In this document: positions 10,024-19,320 of the stretch, one piece after another
Layout: each line of letters begins with the position of its first letter
Numbering within the stretch: the first letter of the stretch is position 1
The notes under the pieces: generated by a model
Database searches by the model: none
Told to the model about the DNA's origin: nothing
Seen by the model: the letters and a program-made list of their open reading frames with translations, nothing else
Translations under genes and position numbers: made by a program
Assembly: GCF_029030725.1 (NCBI RefSeq)
Contig: NZ_CP113162.1
Location: 372,001 to 436,000, forward strand
Direction of reading: 5' to 3'
From: [Pseudomonas] carboxydohydrogena
GTDB taxonomy: Bacteria > Pseudomonadota > Alphaproteobacteria > Rhizobiales > Xanthobacteraceae
DNA: 64,000 nt

Positions 10024-10749
10024 ATGACTCGCACGGCATTGGTGACAGGCGGTACCCGCGGCATCGGAGCGGCTATCAGCAAGGCGCTGAAGGGCGCGGG
10101 CTACAATGTCGCAGCGAGTTATGCGGGCAACGACGAAGCCGCCGCGAAGTTCAAGGCCGAGACCGGCATCGCCGTCTACAAATGGGATGTGGCCTCGTTC
10201 GATGCCTGCGCCGAAGGCGTCAAGAAGGTCGAGGCGGAGGTCGGTCCGGTCGATGTGCTGGTCAACAATGCCGGCATCACGCGCGACACGCCGTTCCACA
10301 AGATGACGCTGGATCAGTGGAATGCCGTCATCAACACCAACCTCGGCTCATTGTTCAACATGTCGCGTCAGGTGATCGAGGGCATGCGCGCGCGCAAGTT
10401 TGGCCGCATCATCAACATCTCCTCCATCAACGGCCAGAAGGGGCAGTTCGGCCAGGTGAATTATTCGGCCTCGAAGGCAGGCGATATCGGTTTCACCAAG
10501 GCGCTGGCGCTGGAGACGGCGCGCGGCGGCATCACCGTGAATGCCATCTGCCCCGGCTACATCAACACCGAGATGGTGCAGGCGGTGCCGAAGGATGTGC
10601 TGGAGCAGAAGATCCTGCCGCTGATCCCCGCCAACCGGCTCGGCGAACCGGAGGAGATCGCGCGCGCCGTGGTGTTTCTGGCGGCGGACGATTCGGCCTT
10701 CATCACCGGCTCGACGCTTTCGGTGAATGGCGGACAATATCTGGCCTGA
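10024..10749 (+). CDS. phaB: Acetoacetyl-CoA reductase
   Basis: NADPH-dependent short-chain dehydrogenase reducing acetoacetyl-CoA to (R)-3-hydroxybutyryl-CoA for PHB synthase. The 241-residue protein has the cofactor motif TGGTRGIG (8-15), NNAG (81-84), and the catalytic Ser133/Tyr147/Lys151 set within NISSINGQKGQFGQ and NYSASK. The C-terminal SVNGGQYLA is typical for PhaB. ATG 10024 follows the Shine-Dalgarno-like GAGGA; the upstream in-frame extension from 9988 is not family-like. A PHA synthase gene is not in this window. Confidence 0.95.
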   Translation: MTRTALVTGGTRGIGAAISKALKGAGYNVAASYAGNDEAAAKFKAETGIAVYKWDVASFDACAEGVKKVEAEVGPVDVLVNNAGITRDTPFHKMTLDQWNAVINTNLGSLFNMSRQVIEGMRARKFGRIINISSINGQKGQFGQVNYSASKAGDIGFTKALALETARGGITVNAICPGYINTEMVQAVPKDVLEQKILPLIPANRLGEPEEIARAVVFLAADDSAFITGSTLSVNGGQYLA

Positions 10750-10808
10750 TGATGGCGTGCACCGGCGGCATCGCTGATTGAGTTGCGGCGATGCCGCCTG
10801 TGTGACCC

Positions 10809-11681
10809 ATGCGATCTTCCACCGCGACCCTGATCGGCCTTGTGGCGTTGCTGCTGTGGTCCGCGCTCGCCGCGCTGACAGTCGCGACGGGAGCGATCCC
10901 CGCATTTCAGTTGCTGGCGGTGACGTTCGCGATTGGCGCGCTCGCGGGCATGGCGGGCTGGCTGTTCCGGCCCGCCGCGATGGCCGCCCTGCGCCAGCGG
11001 CCGGTGGTTTGGCTCGTCGGCGTGGCCGGACTGTTCGGCTATCACGCGCTGTATTTTCTGGCATTGCGCTTCGCGCCCGCGGCGGAAGCGGGGCTGCTGA
11101 ACTATCTGTGGCCGCTGCTGATCGTGTTGCTGTCGTCGTGGCTGCCGGGTGAGCGGCTTGCCTTGCATCACATCGTCGGCGCGCTGCTCGGCTTTGCGGG
11201 CGTGGTGATGCTGTTCGGCGGCGATTTGTCGGGCGCGTTTCAGGGGCGGTATGCACCGGGATTCCTTGCGGCTCTCTGCGCGGCTTTTGTCTGGGCGAGC
11301 TATTCGGTGCTGTCGCGCAAATTCGGCGCGGTGCCGACCGATGTGGTGACGGGCTTCTGCATCGCGACCGCCGTGCTGGCCGCTTTGGTGCATTTCACTT
11401 TCGAGCCAACAGTGATGCCGCAGACCGCGACGCAATGGATGGCGATCGCAGCACTTGGCATCGGGCCGGTGGGACTTGCGTTCTATGCGTGGGATATCGG
11501 CATGAAGCGCGGCGACATCCGCCTGCTGGGCGCTGCGTCCTACGCGACGCCGCTGTTATCGACGCTGCTGCTGATTGTCGGGGGCTATGCCGAGCCGACA
11601 TCGTCGCTCTGGCTCGCGGCGCTTCTCATCGCGGGCGGCGGGCTGCTTGCGGCGAAGGATGCGTTTCGCGCGAAGCGTTGA
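10809..11681 (+). CDS. EamA/DMT-superfamily transporter
   Basis: Drug/metabolite transporter of 290 residues with about ten hydrophobic segments arranged as two EamA repeats, the second beginning near residue 150. Typical landmarks are PAAEAGLLNYLWPLLIVLLS in the first half and ASYATPLLSTLLLIVGGYAE in the second. This family often exports amino acids or small metabolites, but the substrate here cannot be predicted. It starts about 60 bases after phaB on the same strand and ends 3 bases from the convergent cupin gene. Confidence 0.88.
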   Translation: MRSSTATLIGLVALLLWSALAALTVATGAIPAFQLLAVTFAIGALAGMAGWLFRPAAMAALRQRPVVWLVGVAGLFGYHALYFLALRFAPAAEAGLLNYLWPLLIVLLSSWLPGERLALHHIVGALLGFAGVVMLFGGDLSGAFQGRYAPGFLAALCAAFVWASYSVLSRKFGAVPTDVVTGFCIATAVLAALVHFTFEPTVMPQTATQWMAIAALGIGPVGLAFYAWDIGMKRGDIRLLGAASYATPLLSTLLLIVGGYAEPTSSLWLAALLIAGGGLLAAKDAFRAKR

Positions 11682-11684
11682 TGT

Positions 11685-12128
11685 TCAAATCGTGCGTGCC
11701 GGATCGAAGTCCGGCGGTGCCAGCTCGAAGCCGGAATATTCAAACCCCGGGGCGACGGTGCAGCCGACCAGCGTCCATGCGCCAAGGCAGCGTGCCGCCT
11801 GCCAGGCGTGCGACGGCACGATGGCCTGCGGAATTTCGCCCGCGGCAAGGTCGCCGCCGAGCGTGATGTCGTGCCGCACATTATCCCCGGCGATGCTGAG
11901 GATCAGCGGGTCGCCCGCATAATAGTGCCATGTCTCGACCGCATCGACGCGATGCCAGTGCGACCGTTCGCCCGCCGCCAGCAGGAAGTAGATCGCGGTG
12001 GAGCGCGCGCGGCCATCCGGCGTGGCGGCCATGTCGCGAAAGGTCTCGCGGAAATGGCCGCCTTCCGGGTGCGGGGCAAGGCCGAGGCGGGCGATCATTT
12101 CGGCGGCGGTGAGCGGCGTGCGGCTCAT
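11685..12128 (-). CDS. DUF985 cupin-fold protein
   Basis: Small cupin-fold protein of 147 residues in the DUF985 family, some members of which have been described as sugar-binding or epimerase-like. Visible family features are LGLAPHPEGGHFRETFRD, YFLLAAGERSHWHRVDAVE and the C-terminal VAPGFEYSGFELA. The histidines in SHWHR fit a cupin metal or ligand site. Its ATG 12128 overlaps the gloB stop by one base (TGATG), so the two are probably translationally coupled. The function in the cell is unknown. Confidence 0.85.
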   Translation of the reverse strand: MSRTPLTAAEMIARLGLAPHPEGGHFRETFRDMAATPDGRARSTAIYFLLAAGERSHWHRVDAVETWHYYAGDPLILSIAGDNVRHDITLGGDLAAGEIPQAIVPSHAWQAARCLGAWTLVGCTVAPGFEYSGFELAPPDFDPARTI

Positions 12129-12895
12129 CACGCGCGGTTCTTGCGCTCGCGGATTTCGCCGAACACCTCCGCCGGCGTCTTGCCGCTCATGCCGAGCGAA
12201 GCCGCGACGGCGGGCACGTCGGCGCGCAGGAATACATTGGCTTCCTTCTCGTCGCGCATCAGCGAGGGAATGGTGAGTTTGTTTTCCGCTCGCAGCCGGG
12301 TCACTTCGTCCGCGCGCTTCTTCAGCGCCGGATTGTTAGGTTCGATGCCGAGCGCGAACTTGACGTTGGAGGCGGTGTATTCATGGCCGCAATAGACGCG
12401 GGTATCGTTCGGCAGCGCGCGCAGCTTCAACAGCGAGTCCCACATCATCGGATAGGTGCCCTCGATGACGCGGCCGCAGCCGATGGAAAAGATCGTGTCG
12501 GCGCAGAACAGCGCATGCGCCTCGTCGAACATGTAGCTGATGTGATCGAGCGTGTGACCGGGCGTCTCGAATACCCGCGCGGTGAGATTGCCGACCTTCA
12601 CCGTGTCGCCTTCCTTGACGTGAATATCGAGCCCGTCGATATGCGCGCGCTTCTCATAGGGGCCGACGACGCGACATTTGTATTTGGCCTTCAGCTCCGC
12701 GATGCCGTCGGTGTGGTCGGCGTGATGATGAGTGATGAGAAGGTCCGTGAGTGTCCAGCCCTCGCGCTCCAGCGCGGCGATGATCGGCTTGGCTTCCGGC
12801 GCGTCGATGGCCGCGGTCGCCTTGGTTGAGGGATCGTGAATGAGATAACCGATATTGTCGCTCAGGCACGGGAATACGCGGATTTCAGCAGCCAT
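12128..12895 (-). CDS. gloB: Hydroxyacylglutathione hydrolase (glyoxalase II)
   Basis: Metallo-beta-lactamase-fold hydrolase cleaving S-lactoylglutathione to lactate and glutathione in methylglyoxal detoxification. The 255-residue protein carries the metal motif THHHADH (55-61). Later metal-site segments are ETPGHTLDHISY, FCADTIFSIGCGR and YCGHEYTASN, and the last matches the glyoxalase II substrate region. ATG 12895 is chosen over an upstream in-frame start at 12934 because MAAEIRVFPCLSDN is the family N-terminus. It is divergent from a methyltransferase gene and coupled to the cupin gene downstream. Confidence 0.95.
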   Translation of the reverse strand: MAAEIRVFPCLSDNIGYLIHDPSTKATAAIDAPEAKPIIAALEREGWTLTDLLITHHHADHTDGIAELKAKYKCRVVGPYEKRAHIDGLDIHVKEGDTVKVGNLTARVFETPGHTLDHISYMFDEAHALFCADTIFSIGCGRVIEGTYPMMWDSLLKLRALPNDTRVYCGHEYTASNVKFALGIEPNNPALKKRADEVTRLRAENKLTIPSLMRDEKEANVFLRADVPAVAASLGMSGKTPAEVFGEIRERKNRA

Positions 12896-13008
12896 GGTCG
12901 CTCCGGCAATTTCAAGGTTAACCGTGTCTAGCATGCCGCAGGGGAGGGGTTAACCCTGCATTCCCGCCGCAGGCTTATGCAAGCGCCGTCGGCGTGGTAA
13001 GAAATTGC

Positions 13009-13752
13009 ATGACCATCGATGTCATCGATCTTCGCGGGTTCTATTCGCAGCGCGTCGGCGCGGTGGCGCGGCGTCTGATCAGCCGCGGCATCGCACGGCA
13101 CTGGCCCGATGCGGAAGGCCAGCGCGTGCTCGGCCTCGGCTACGCGACGCCTTACCTCGGCCTGTTCCGCGACAATTGCGAACGCTGCTTCGCGTTCATG
13201 CCGGCCGCGCAGGGCGTGCTGAAATGGCCGACGGCGCGGCCGACGCTGTCGACATTGGTCGATGAATTCTCGCTGCCGCTGCCGGATGCGGCGGTGGATC
13301 GCATCCTGCTGGTGCACGCGCTGGAGATGTCGGACGATCCGGACAGTTTCATGCGCGAGGTGTGGCGGGTGCTCGCGCCGTCGGGCCGGATCATGATGGT
13401 GATTCCGAATCGCCGTGGCGTCTGGGCGCGCGGCGACAACACGCCGTTCGGGCACGGCCAGCCTTATTCGCGCAGCCAGCTCACGCAATTGCTGCGGCGA
13501 ACGTGGTTCACGCCGATCGCGTGGAGCGAGGCGTTGTTCGTACCGCCGATCGACAGCGGATGGATGCTGCGCTCGGCGATGGCGTGGGAAAAAATGAGCG
13601 CGGCGCTGTCGTCGCCGTTTCCGGGCGTGCTGCTGGTCGAGGCGACGAAGCAGGTCTATCGCGGCATTCCCGCAAAGCGCGAACGCACGCGCCTCATTCC
13701 GGCGCTGGAGCCCGCGCTGGTGCCGAGGCCGCTGCGACGGCAGCGGCCTTGA
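13009..13752 (+). CDS. Class I SAM-dependent methyltransferase
   Basis: Rossmann-fold methyltransferase of 247 residues with unknown substrate. Motif I reads VLGLGYATPYL, which is degenerate but recognisable. The later LPLPDAAVDRILLVHALEM and VWRVLAPSGRIMMVIPNRRG match motifs II-III of UbiE/BioC-like enzymes. The C-terminal 50 residues are basic. It is divergently arranged with gloB, an adjacency I recall from several alphaproteobacteria, hinting at a role near glutathione metabolism, though that is inference. ATG 13009 is preferred over a leader from 12994. Confidence 0.82.
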   Translation: MTIDVIDLRGFYSQRVGAVARRLISRGIARHWPDAEGQRVLGLGYATPYLGLFRDNCERCFAFMPAAQGVLKWPTARPTLSTLVDEFSLPLPDAAVDRILLVHALEMSDDPDSFMREVWRVLAPSGRIMMVIPNRRGVWARGDNTPFGHGQPYSRSQLTQLLRRTWFTPIAWSEALFVPPIDSGWMLRSAMAWEKMSAALSSPFPGVLLVEATKQVYRGIPAKRERTRLIPALEPALVPRPLRRQRP

Positions 13753-13767
13753 TCGTTTGTAAAAGAA

Positions 13768-14457
13768 TTACTCGCTGGCGAGATCGCCGTCCGGCTGCAT
13801 CGAGCCGGCAGCCTGCGTCTCGGGACGCGGGCCGCGCGGGCGACGGCGGCGATGGGCGAAGCGCTCGCCCTGCGGCGCGCCGGTGCCATTGGATTCGAAG
13901 TTTGCCGCCGGTTGCGCCGCGCCGCCGGTGATGAACGACGGCAGCCCGGCTGCGCCGCTATCGGGCTGTGCCTGCGGCTGGCGGTTCTCGCGCGGCTCGC
14001 GATATTCACGCGGCTGCGGCTGTTCGCGCTGCTGCGGATAGGGCTGCGCCTGCTCGCGCGGCGCGAACTGCTGCGGCTGCGGAGCGAAGCCCGGCTCGGC
14101 TCCGAAATTCGAATAATTGTCATCCTCGCCGGCGTCGTCGCCGAGATCGTTATCGAGGCGCGGCTGTTGCTGCGGCTGGTTCTGACGGAGTTGTTCCTGC
14201 GCGGCGGCGATCAGGCGGAAGTAATGCTCGGCGTGCTGGTAATAGTTCTCGGCTGCGACCGGATCGCCCGAGGAGCGCGCGTCGCGTGCCAGCTGAACGT
14301 ATTTTTCGGCGATATGAGATGCGGTGCCGCGGATCTTGATGTCAGGCCCGTTGGACTCGAACACCCGTGTCATCGGGTTCTGGCTGCGGCGGTTGTTATG
14401 GTTGTTGTTATTGTTGCGACCGCGCATACGCTTGTTGTTGTTCTGACCGTTCCTCAT
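13768..14457 (-). CDS. DUF4167 protein, Asn/Arg-rich, likely RNA-binding
   Basis: Alphaproteobacterial DUF4167 protein of 229 residues, function not established. The N-terminus (1-30) is a run of asparagine and arginine (NNNKRMRGRNNNNNHNNRR). It is followed by the conserved core RVFESNGPDIKIRGTASHIAEKYVQLARDA and YYQHAEHYFRLI (about 31-88). The middle is glutamine/proline-rich, and the C-terminus has a basic patch FAHRRRRPRGPRPE. Composition suggests a disordered nucleic-acid-binding protein; that is inference. ATG 14457 fits the family N-terminus. It sits downstream of prmC on the same strand after a long gap. Confidence 0.85.
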   Translation of the reverse strand: MRNGQNNNKRMRGRNNNNNHNNRRSQNPMTRVFESNGPDIKIRGTASHIAEKYVQLARDARSSGDPVAAENYYQHAEHYFRLIAAAQEQLRQNQPQQQPRLDNDLGDDAGEDDNYSNFGAEPGFAPQPQQFAPREQAQPYPQQREQPQPREYREPRENRQPQAQPDSGAAGLPSFITGGAAQPAANFESNGTGAPQGERFAHRRRRPRGPRPETQAAGSMQPDGDLASE

Positions 14458-14930
14458 GTCGTGCCTTTTACCGATCCTTGATGGTGTTGATCGAAATGGA
14501 GCAATTCCGCGTCTGGTCCGGACTCGATGACGAGGCACCGTTGAGCATAATTCGGACATATCGCCCGGCGTTCAGCGGCACATAGCGTCTGCAAGCCATG
14601 TAACTGTATGGCCATGGCGCGCCGCCATGGCGGGTTGACCTCAATTCCTGCCCTGAGCGTGAAGCGGGCAGTTGCCGATGTCATGGTTGAATGTTCAAGC
14701 CTAAACAGCTTTCATTTGCTGGAAGCAGGCAGCGCGGCTCTCTCGCCCTTCGCGCCCAAATCAATCCGCTTTCGGAACCCCTGTCCGGCGGTCCTCTGTT
14801 TCCCGAAAGAGTTCCTCGAGGACCTTGCCCTTCCATCCGCCGCGCGGAACCGGAGGGCCAACCGATATGACCGGAACCTAATCGCTCTTAAGCCAATCGC
14901 CAAGTGATTTTTTTATGTCCGGAAACCCCT
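14458..14930. other. 473-base intergenic region with stem structures
   Basis: No convincing gene lies here: the open frames on both strands lack family features and third-position bias. It contains a CCATGGCG/CGCCATGG palindrome (14612-14630) and a GGTCCTC/GAGGACC stem (14790-14824) enclosing a smaller TTTC/GAAA stem. A GGAAACCC/GGGTTTCC pair (14921-14947) spans the prmC stop codon. On the minus strand this would be the leader of the DUF4167 gene, so it may carry its promoter and a structured 5' leader. Confidence 0.45.
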
Positions 14931-15809
14931 TTAAAACAAGGGTTTCCTCCCTATGACAGCCCTCGGAATCCCGCTCAGGTCGGCTTTTGCGGAGACCCCC
15001 GCATCGGGCCCGGCACCGGCCATCAGGCGGGCCACATCGCTCTCCTGACCCTGTCCGATTTCAAGGACGACAACGCCGCCGGGCGCCAGAAGTTCAAAGG
15101 CCGCGGGCGCGATCACGCGATAGGCATCGAGTCCGTCGGGGCCGCCATCCAGCGCAAGGCGCGGATCGTGCGCGCGCACCTCGATCGCGAGACCGTCGAT
15201 GTCGCGCGAGGGAATATAGGGCGGGTTCGAGACGATGAGGTCGAACGGTCCGCGCAAGGCGTCGGCGTAATTGCACTCGATGAAGCGCGCGCGCCCGTTC
15301 AGGCCGAGTGCGACGGCATTTTGTGCAGCCATATTCAGTGCGTCGGGGTTGATGTCGGTGCCGATGCCGAGCGCGTTCGGCAGTTCGGACAGAAGTGCGA
15401 GCAGGATCGCGCCCGAGCCGGTGCCGATGTCGGCGATACGCAGCGCGTCGTTCAGGCGCCCGTCCTGTTTCAGCAAGGCAAGCGCCGCCTCGACGATGGT
15501 TTCGGTGTCGGGACGCGGCACCAGCGTCGCGGAGGACAATGCGAAAGAAAGTCCCCAGAATTCCTTGCGGCCCAGAATTCGCGCAACTGGCTCTCCGGCG
15601 ATCCGGCGCTGTATGCGGGACTCGAGCGCTGCGGCTTCATCTGCATTGAGCGTGCGCGCGGCGGCAGCAACCAGCCCGGTAAGATCGAGGTGAAGAACAT
15701 CGCCCAGCAGGAGCCGCGTATCGAGTTCGGGCGATTCGATTCCGGCATCCTCGAGCTGCGCGCGAATCTCGCGCCGCACCTGATCGAGGCTCAGTCCTGT
15801 GAGGCTCAC
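14931..15809 (-). CDS. prmC: Release factor glutamine methyltransferase
   Basis: Methylates the glutamine of the GGQ motif in release factors RF1 and RF2, raising termination efficiency. The 292-residue protein has the N-terminal substrate-binding domain and a class I methyltransferase fold. Visible are the SAM motif [15 protein letters not shown] (126-140) and the diagnostic SNPPYIP (194-200). The start is GTG 15809, which overlaps the prfA stop as GTGA, so it is translationally coupled to its own substrate. A hairpin (GGAAACCC/GGGTTTCC) spans its stop codon. Confidence 0.96.
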   Translation of the reverse strand: MSLTGLSLDQVRREIRAQLEDAGIESPELDTRLLLGDVLHLDLTGLVAAAARTLNADEAAALESRIQRRIAGEPVARILGRKEFWGLSFALSSATLVPRPDTETIVEAALALLKQDGRLNDALRIADIGTGSGAILLALLSELPNALGIGTDINPDALNMAAQNAVALGLNGRARFIECNYADALRGPFDLIVSNPPYIPSRDIDGLAIEVRAHDPRLALDGGPDGLDAYRVIAPAAFELLAPGGVVVLEIGQGQESDVARLMAGAGPDAGVSAKADLSGIPRAVIGRKPLF

Positions 15810-16882
15810 GCGGCCGTCTCGGCGGCTAGCAATGCGGCCTGATGTTCTGTCGTCAGCGCATCGACCAGCTCGCCCAGCGCTTCGCCCGCGATCACCTGCG
15901 GCAGTTTGTACAGCGTCAGGTTGATGCGGTGGTCTGTGACGCGGCCCTGCGGAAAATTATAGGTGCGGATGCGCTCGGAACGATCGCCGGAGCCGACCTG
16001 CCCGCGCCGGTCGGCCGAGCGTTCGGCGGCGGCGCGCTGGCGTTCGCCGTCGAGCACGCGCGAGCGCAGGATGTTCATCGCGGAAGCGCGGTTTTTGTGC
16101 TGCGAGCGGCTGTCCTGCATCATCACGACGATGCCGGTCGGAATGTGGGTGATGCGGATCGCGGATTCGGTCTTGTTGACGTGCTGGCCGCCCGCGCCTT
16201 GCGCGCGCATGGTCTCGATCCGCAGATCGCTGTCCTTGATGTCGATATCGACCTCCTCGGCTTCCGGCAGCACGGCCACGGTGGCGGCGGAAGTGTGGAT
16301 GCGCCCGGACGCTTCGGTGTCCGGAACGCGCTGGACGCGATGCACGCCGGATTCGAATTTGAGTTTCGCGAACGCGCCACGGCCCTGCACTTCGGCGACA
16401 ATTTCCTTGAAGCCGCCCATGGTGCCTTCGCTCGCCGACATCACCTCGACCTTCCAGCCCTGCAACGCGGCGAAACGCTCGTACATGCGGAACAGGTCGC
16501 CCGCGAACAATGATGCCTCGTCGCCCCCCGTACCGGCGCGAATTTCCAGCACGACATTGCGTTCGTCCATCGCGTCCTTCGGCAGCAGCGCGACGCGGAT
16601 CTCCTGTTCCAGGCTCTCCTGCCTCTCAAGCAGAACGGGTCGTTCGCTCTCCGCCATCGCCCGCATGTCGGCGTCCGTCGCGGGGTCGGCGATCATCGCA
16701 TCGAGGTCGGCAATCTCCGACGCGCCTGCGCGGTAGGCCTTCACAGCCTCGACCACGGGAGAAATTTCGGCAAGTTCGCGGGTGGCGCGGACGTACGTCT
16801 CGGCGCTGACTTGCGCCATCAATTCCGCCTCAAGCGCGGCATGGCGGGCCAGCAGAATATCGAGTTTGGCGTCGGGCAGCAT
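15806..16882 (-). CDS. prfA: Peptide chain release factor 1
   Basis: Recognises UAA and UAG stop codons and triggers peptide release. The 358-residue protein carries the codon-recognition tripeptide PDT (187-189, PxT class) within [14 protein letters not shown] and the catalytic GGQ (231-233) in [15 protein letters not shown]. Length and start are standard. Downstream prmC overlaps by 4 bases. Upstream, the annotated reading frame of ptsP overlaps the first 64 bases of prfA, most likely because of a frameshift in ptsP rather than an ancestral overlap. Confidence 0.97.
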   Translation of the reverse strand: MLPDAKLDILLARHAALEAELMAQVSAETYVRATRELAEISPVVEAVKAYRAGASEIADLDAMIADPATDADMRAMAESERPVLLERQESLEQEIRVALLPKDAMDERNVVLEIRAGTGGDEASLFAGDLFRMYERFAALQGWKVEVMSASEGTMGGFKEIVAEVQGRGAFAKLKFESGVHRVQRVPDTEASGRIHTSAATVAVLPEAEEVDIDIKDSDLRIETMRAQGAGGQHVNKTESAIRITHIPTGIVVMMQDSRSQHKNRASAMNILRSRVLDGERQRAAAERSADRRGQVGSGDRSERIRTYNFPQGRVTDHRINLTLYKLPQVIAGEALGELVDALTTEHQAALLAAETAA

Positions 16883-19203
16883 AAGGATGGTCTCACGAAG
16901 CAGCGGAAAGGGTGCAGGCGGGCGCGAGCCTCGCTACAACGGCAGACCTTCCGCCTCGCGGCGAACGCCGTCAGCTTCTCGCGAATCGGCACGCGGTCAT
17001 AGGGCGTGTCGAGCCATGTCGCCATTTCGGCTTCGATTCTGGCGGCGTCGAGTTCGAGGATCAGCGCCTTCACCGGACCATGGGCGGTGGCATTCACCGA
17101 CATCGAGCGATAGCCGAGCGCGATCAGCGCCAGCGCGCCGAGCGGTTGCGAGGCCATCTCGCCGCACAGCGACACGGATTTCCCGGCTTCCTTGCCCTTG
17201 CGTGCGACGTGGCGCAGCGCCCGCAGGATCGGCGCCGACATGGTGTCGAAGCGGTCGGTGACGCGCGCGTTGCCGCGATCCACCGCATAAAGGAACTGGA
17301 ACAGATCGTTAGAGCCGACCGAGACGAAATCGACGCGCTCGAACAGATCGTCGAGCTGATAGAGCAGCGCGGGGACCTCGATCATGGTGCCGACATCGAT
17401 GCGCTCGGGCAGCGTGTGACCGTGCTGGCGCAGATAGGTCAGCTCGCGCTCGACCATGGTCTTGGCTTCGTCGAACTCGCGCACCACCGTGACCATCGGA
17501 AACATGATGCGCAGCGCGCGGCCTGCGGCGGCGCGAAGAAGCGCGCGAATCTGGCCGCGCAACAGGCCGGGCCTGTCGAGGCCGAGCCGGATCGCGCGCC
17601 AGCCGAGTGCCGGGTTCTCCTCGACGATCGTGTCCATGTAGGGCAGCGCCTTGTCGCCGCCGATGTCGAGCGTGCGGAACGTCACCGGCTTGTCGCCGGC
17701 GGCATCGAGCACGGTGCGGTACAGCGAGAGCTGCTCGCTGGTGCGCGGCAGGCTGGTCGAGACCATGAACTGCAATTCGGTGCGGAACAGGCCGATTCCG
17801 GCCGCGCCCGCATCCTCGATATGCGGCAGGTCGATGACGAGGCCCGCGTTGAGCATCAGTTCGACCGGCTGGCCGTCCTTGGTCCGGCACGGCTTGTCGC
17901 GCAGCTCGCGATACTGCTCCTGCCGTCTGGCGCGGAAGCGCACGCGCTCGGCATAGGCCGACTGGATTTCCTGCGAGGGCCGCACATAGATCGAACCGGA
18001 GGTGCCATCGACGATGATGGCGTCGCCGGGATCGGCGAGGCCCGGCGCGTTGGCGACTTCGCCGATCGCGGGGATGCCGAGTGCGCGCGCCACGATCGAG
18101 ACGTGGGAGTTCGCGGTGCCTTCCTCGAGCACGAGACCGCGCAGCTTGTTGCGGTCGTAGTCGAGCAAGGCGGCGGGACCCATCGCGCGCGCGACGAGAA
18201 TCGCATTGTCGGGCAATTGCTCGCGCGAGGGCGCATGATCGCGGCCGACGAGCTGGCGCATCAGGCGATGGCCGAGATCTTCGAGGTCGTGCAGGCGGTC
18301 GCGCAGATAGGGATCGGTGGAGCGCAGCATCCGCGCGCGGGTGTCGGACTGCACGCGCTCGACGGCGGCTTCGGCGGTGAGGCCGGTGGCGACCGCTTCG
18401 CGCAGGCGGTGCTGCCAGCCCTGATCGTTGGCGAACATGCGATAGGCTTCGAGCACGTCGCGGTGGTCGCCGCCGTCGGCGACGTCGCCGCGCTCCAGCA
18501 TATGGTCGAGGTCGGCGCGCAATTTTGTGACGGCGCTGTCGAGCCGCTTGATCTCGCGCGGCACATCCTCGGCGATGTAGTTGGTGATGACGACGCGCGG
18601 CTCGTGCAGCACCACATGCCCGAGCGCGATGCCGTCCGACAGGATCGAGCCGGACTTGTGGACCGAGATGCGGGCGGCGGGTTCGGCGCCGGGCGGGGCG
18701 AGCGAGGACAGCTCGCCCGAGGCGATCATCTCCGCGAGCACCATCGCGGTGGTCTGGAGCGCCTCGACTTCTTCCTCGACATAGGTGCGCCGCGCGCGGT
18801 TCTGCACCACGAGCACGCCGAGCGTGTTACCCGCGCGCAGGATCGGCACGCCGAGGAAGGAGTGGTAGATTTCTTCGCCGGTTTCCGGGCGGTACGAATA
18901 GGCCGGGTGGTTCTGGGCGTCGGACAGGTTGAGCGGCTGCGCCTCGCTCGCAACAAGGCCGACGAGACCCTCGTGCGCGTTCAGTACCGTCTTGTGAACG
19001 GCGTCTGGGTTGAGGCCCTCGGTGGCGTAGAGCTCGAGGGTGTTGTCCACGCGCAGCACGTAGGTCGAGCAGACCTCCGCCACCATGTTGGCGGCGATCA
19101 GCACCACGATCTTGTCGAGGCGGTCCTGCGCGCTGACCTGTTCGGCCATCACTTCGCGCAGCCGCCTTAACAAGACGCGGGGACCTCCCAGCGCGCTGCG
19201 CAT
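16819..19203 (-). CDS. ptsP: Nitrogen PTS enzyme I (PtsP), 3' end frameshifted
   Basis: Phosphoenolpyruvate-protein phosphotransferase of the nitrogen PTS, feeding phosphate to NPr and EIIA-Ntr. An N-terminal GAF sensor domain (about 10-165) is followed by the enzyme I domains. The phospho-histidine is in [18 protein letters not shown] (about residue 367), and the PEP barrel has [20 protein letters not shown] and SLCGEMA. The frame as read ends with about 46 unusual cysteine-rich residues inside prfA. A one-base shift near 16955-16959 would instead give the family-like ending AEGLPL and a stop at 16934-16936, for a protein of about 756 residues. ATG 19203 is used; ATG 19227 is an alternative. 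Confidence 0.93.
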   Translation of the reverse strand: MRSALGGPRVLLRRLREVMAEQVSAQDRLDKIVVLIAANMVAEVCSTYVLRVDNTLELYATEGLNPDAVHKTVLNAHEGLVGLVASEAQPLNLSDAQNHPAYSYRPETGEEIYHSFLGVPILRAGNTLGVLVVQNRARRTYVEEEVEALQTTAMVLAEMIASGELSSLAPPGAEPAARISVHKSGSILSDGIALGHVVLHEPRVVITNYIAEDVPREIKRLDSAVTKLRADLDHMLERGDVADGGDHRDVLEAYRMFANDQGWQHRLREAVATGLTAEAAVERVQSDTRARMLRSTDPYLRDRLHDLEDLGHRLMRQLVGRDHAPSREQLPDNAILVARAMGPAALLDYDRNKLRGLVLEEGTANSHVSIVARALGIPAIGEVANAPGLADPGDAIIVDGTSGSIYVRPSQEIQSAYAERVRFRARRQEQYRELRDKPCRTKDGQPVELMLNAGLVIDLPHIEDAGAAGIGLFRTELQFMVSTSLPRTSEQLSLYRTVLDAAGDKPVTFRTLDIGGDKALPYMDTIVEENPALGWRAIRLGLDRPGLLRGQIRALLRAAAGRALRIMFPMVTVVREFDEAKTMVERELTYLRQHGHTLPERIDVGTMIEVPALLYQLDDLFERVDFVSVGSNDLFQFLYAVDRGNARVTDRFDTMSAPILRALRHVARKGKEAGKSVSLCGEMASQPLGALALIALGYRSMSVNATAHGPVKALILELDAARIEAEMATWLDTPYDRVPIREKLTAFAARRKVCRCSEARARLHPFRCFVRPSLCCPTPNSIFCWPAMPRLRRN

Positions 19204-19320
19204 CCGCTCGTTCCTCGCTTCCGACATGGTTCGGGACGTCACCTTCGCCCTTACAGGCTATAGCGAATTGGGCCTCCCTTTGCCAAGCAAAAGGCCTGCC
19301 ATTCCGGCGGTATGGAAGGG

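Noticed and set aside
14608-14907. A 99-residue frame in the gap upstream of DUF4167
   Set aside because: No homologous pattern, no Shine-Dalgarno sequence and no third-position bias; better treated as non-coding leader.
14918-14950. Rho-independent terminator at the end of prmC
   Set aside because: The GGAAACCC/GGGTTTCC hairpin spans the stop codon, but the downstream strand has an A-run, not a T-run, so it is listed only as a stem.
16912-19170. A 752-residue open frame antisense to ptsP
   Set aside because: Typical high-GC shadow frame, rich in Arg, His, Gly and Asp with no family resemblance; the opposite strand has a complete enzyme I with conserved motifs.
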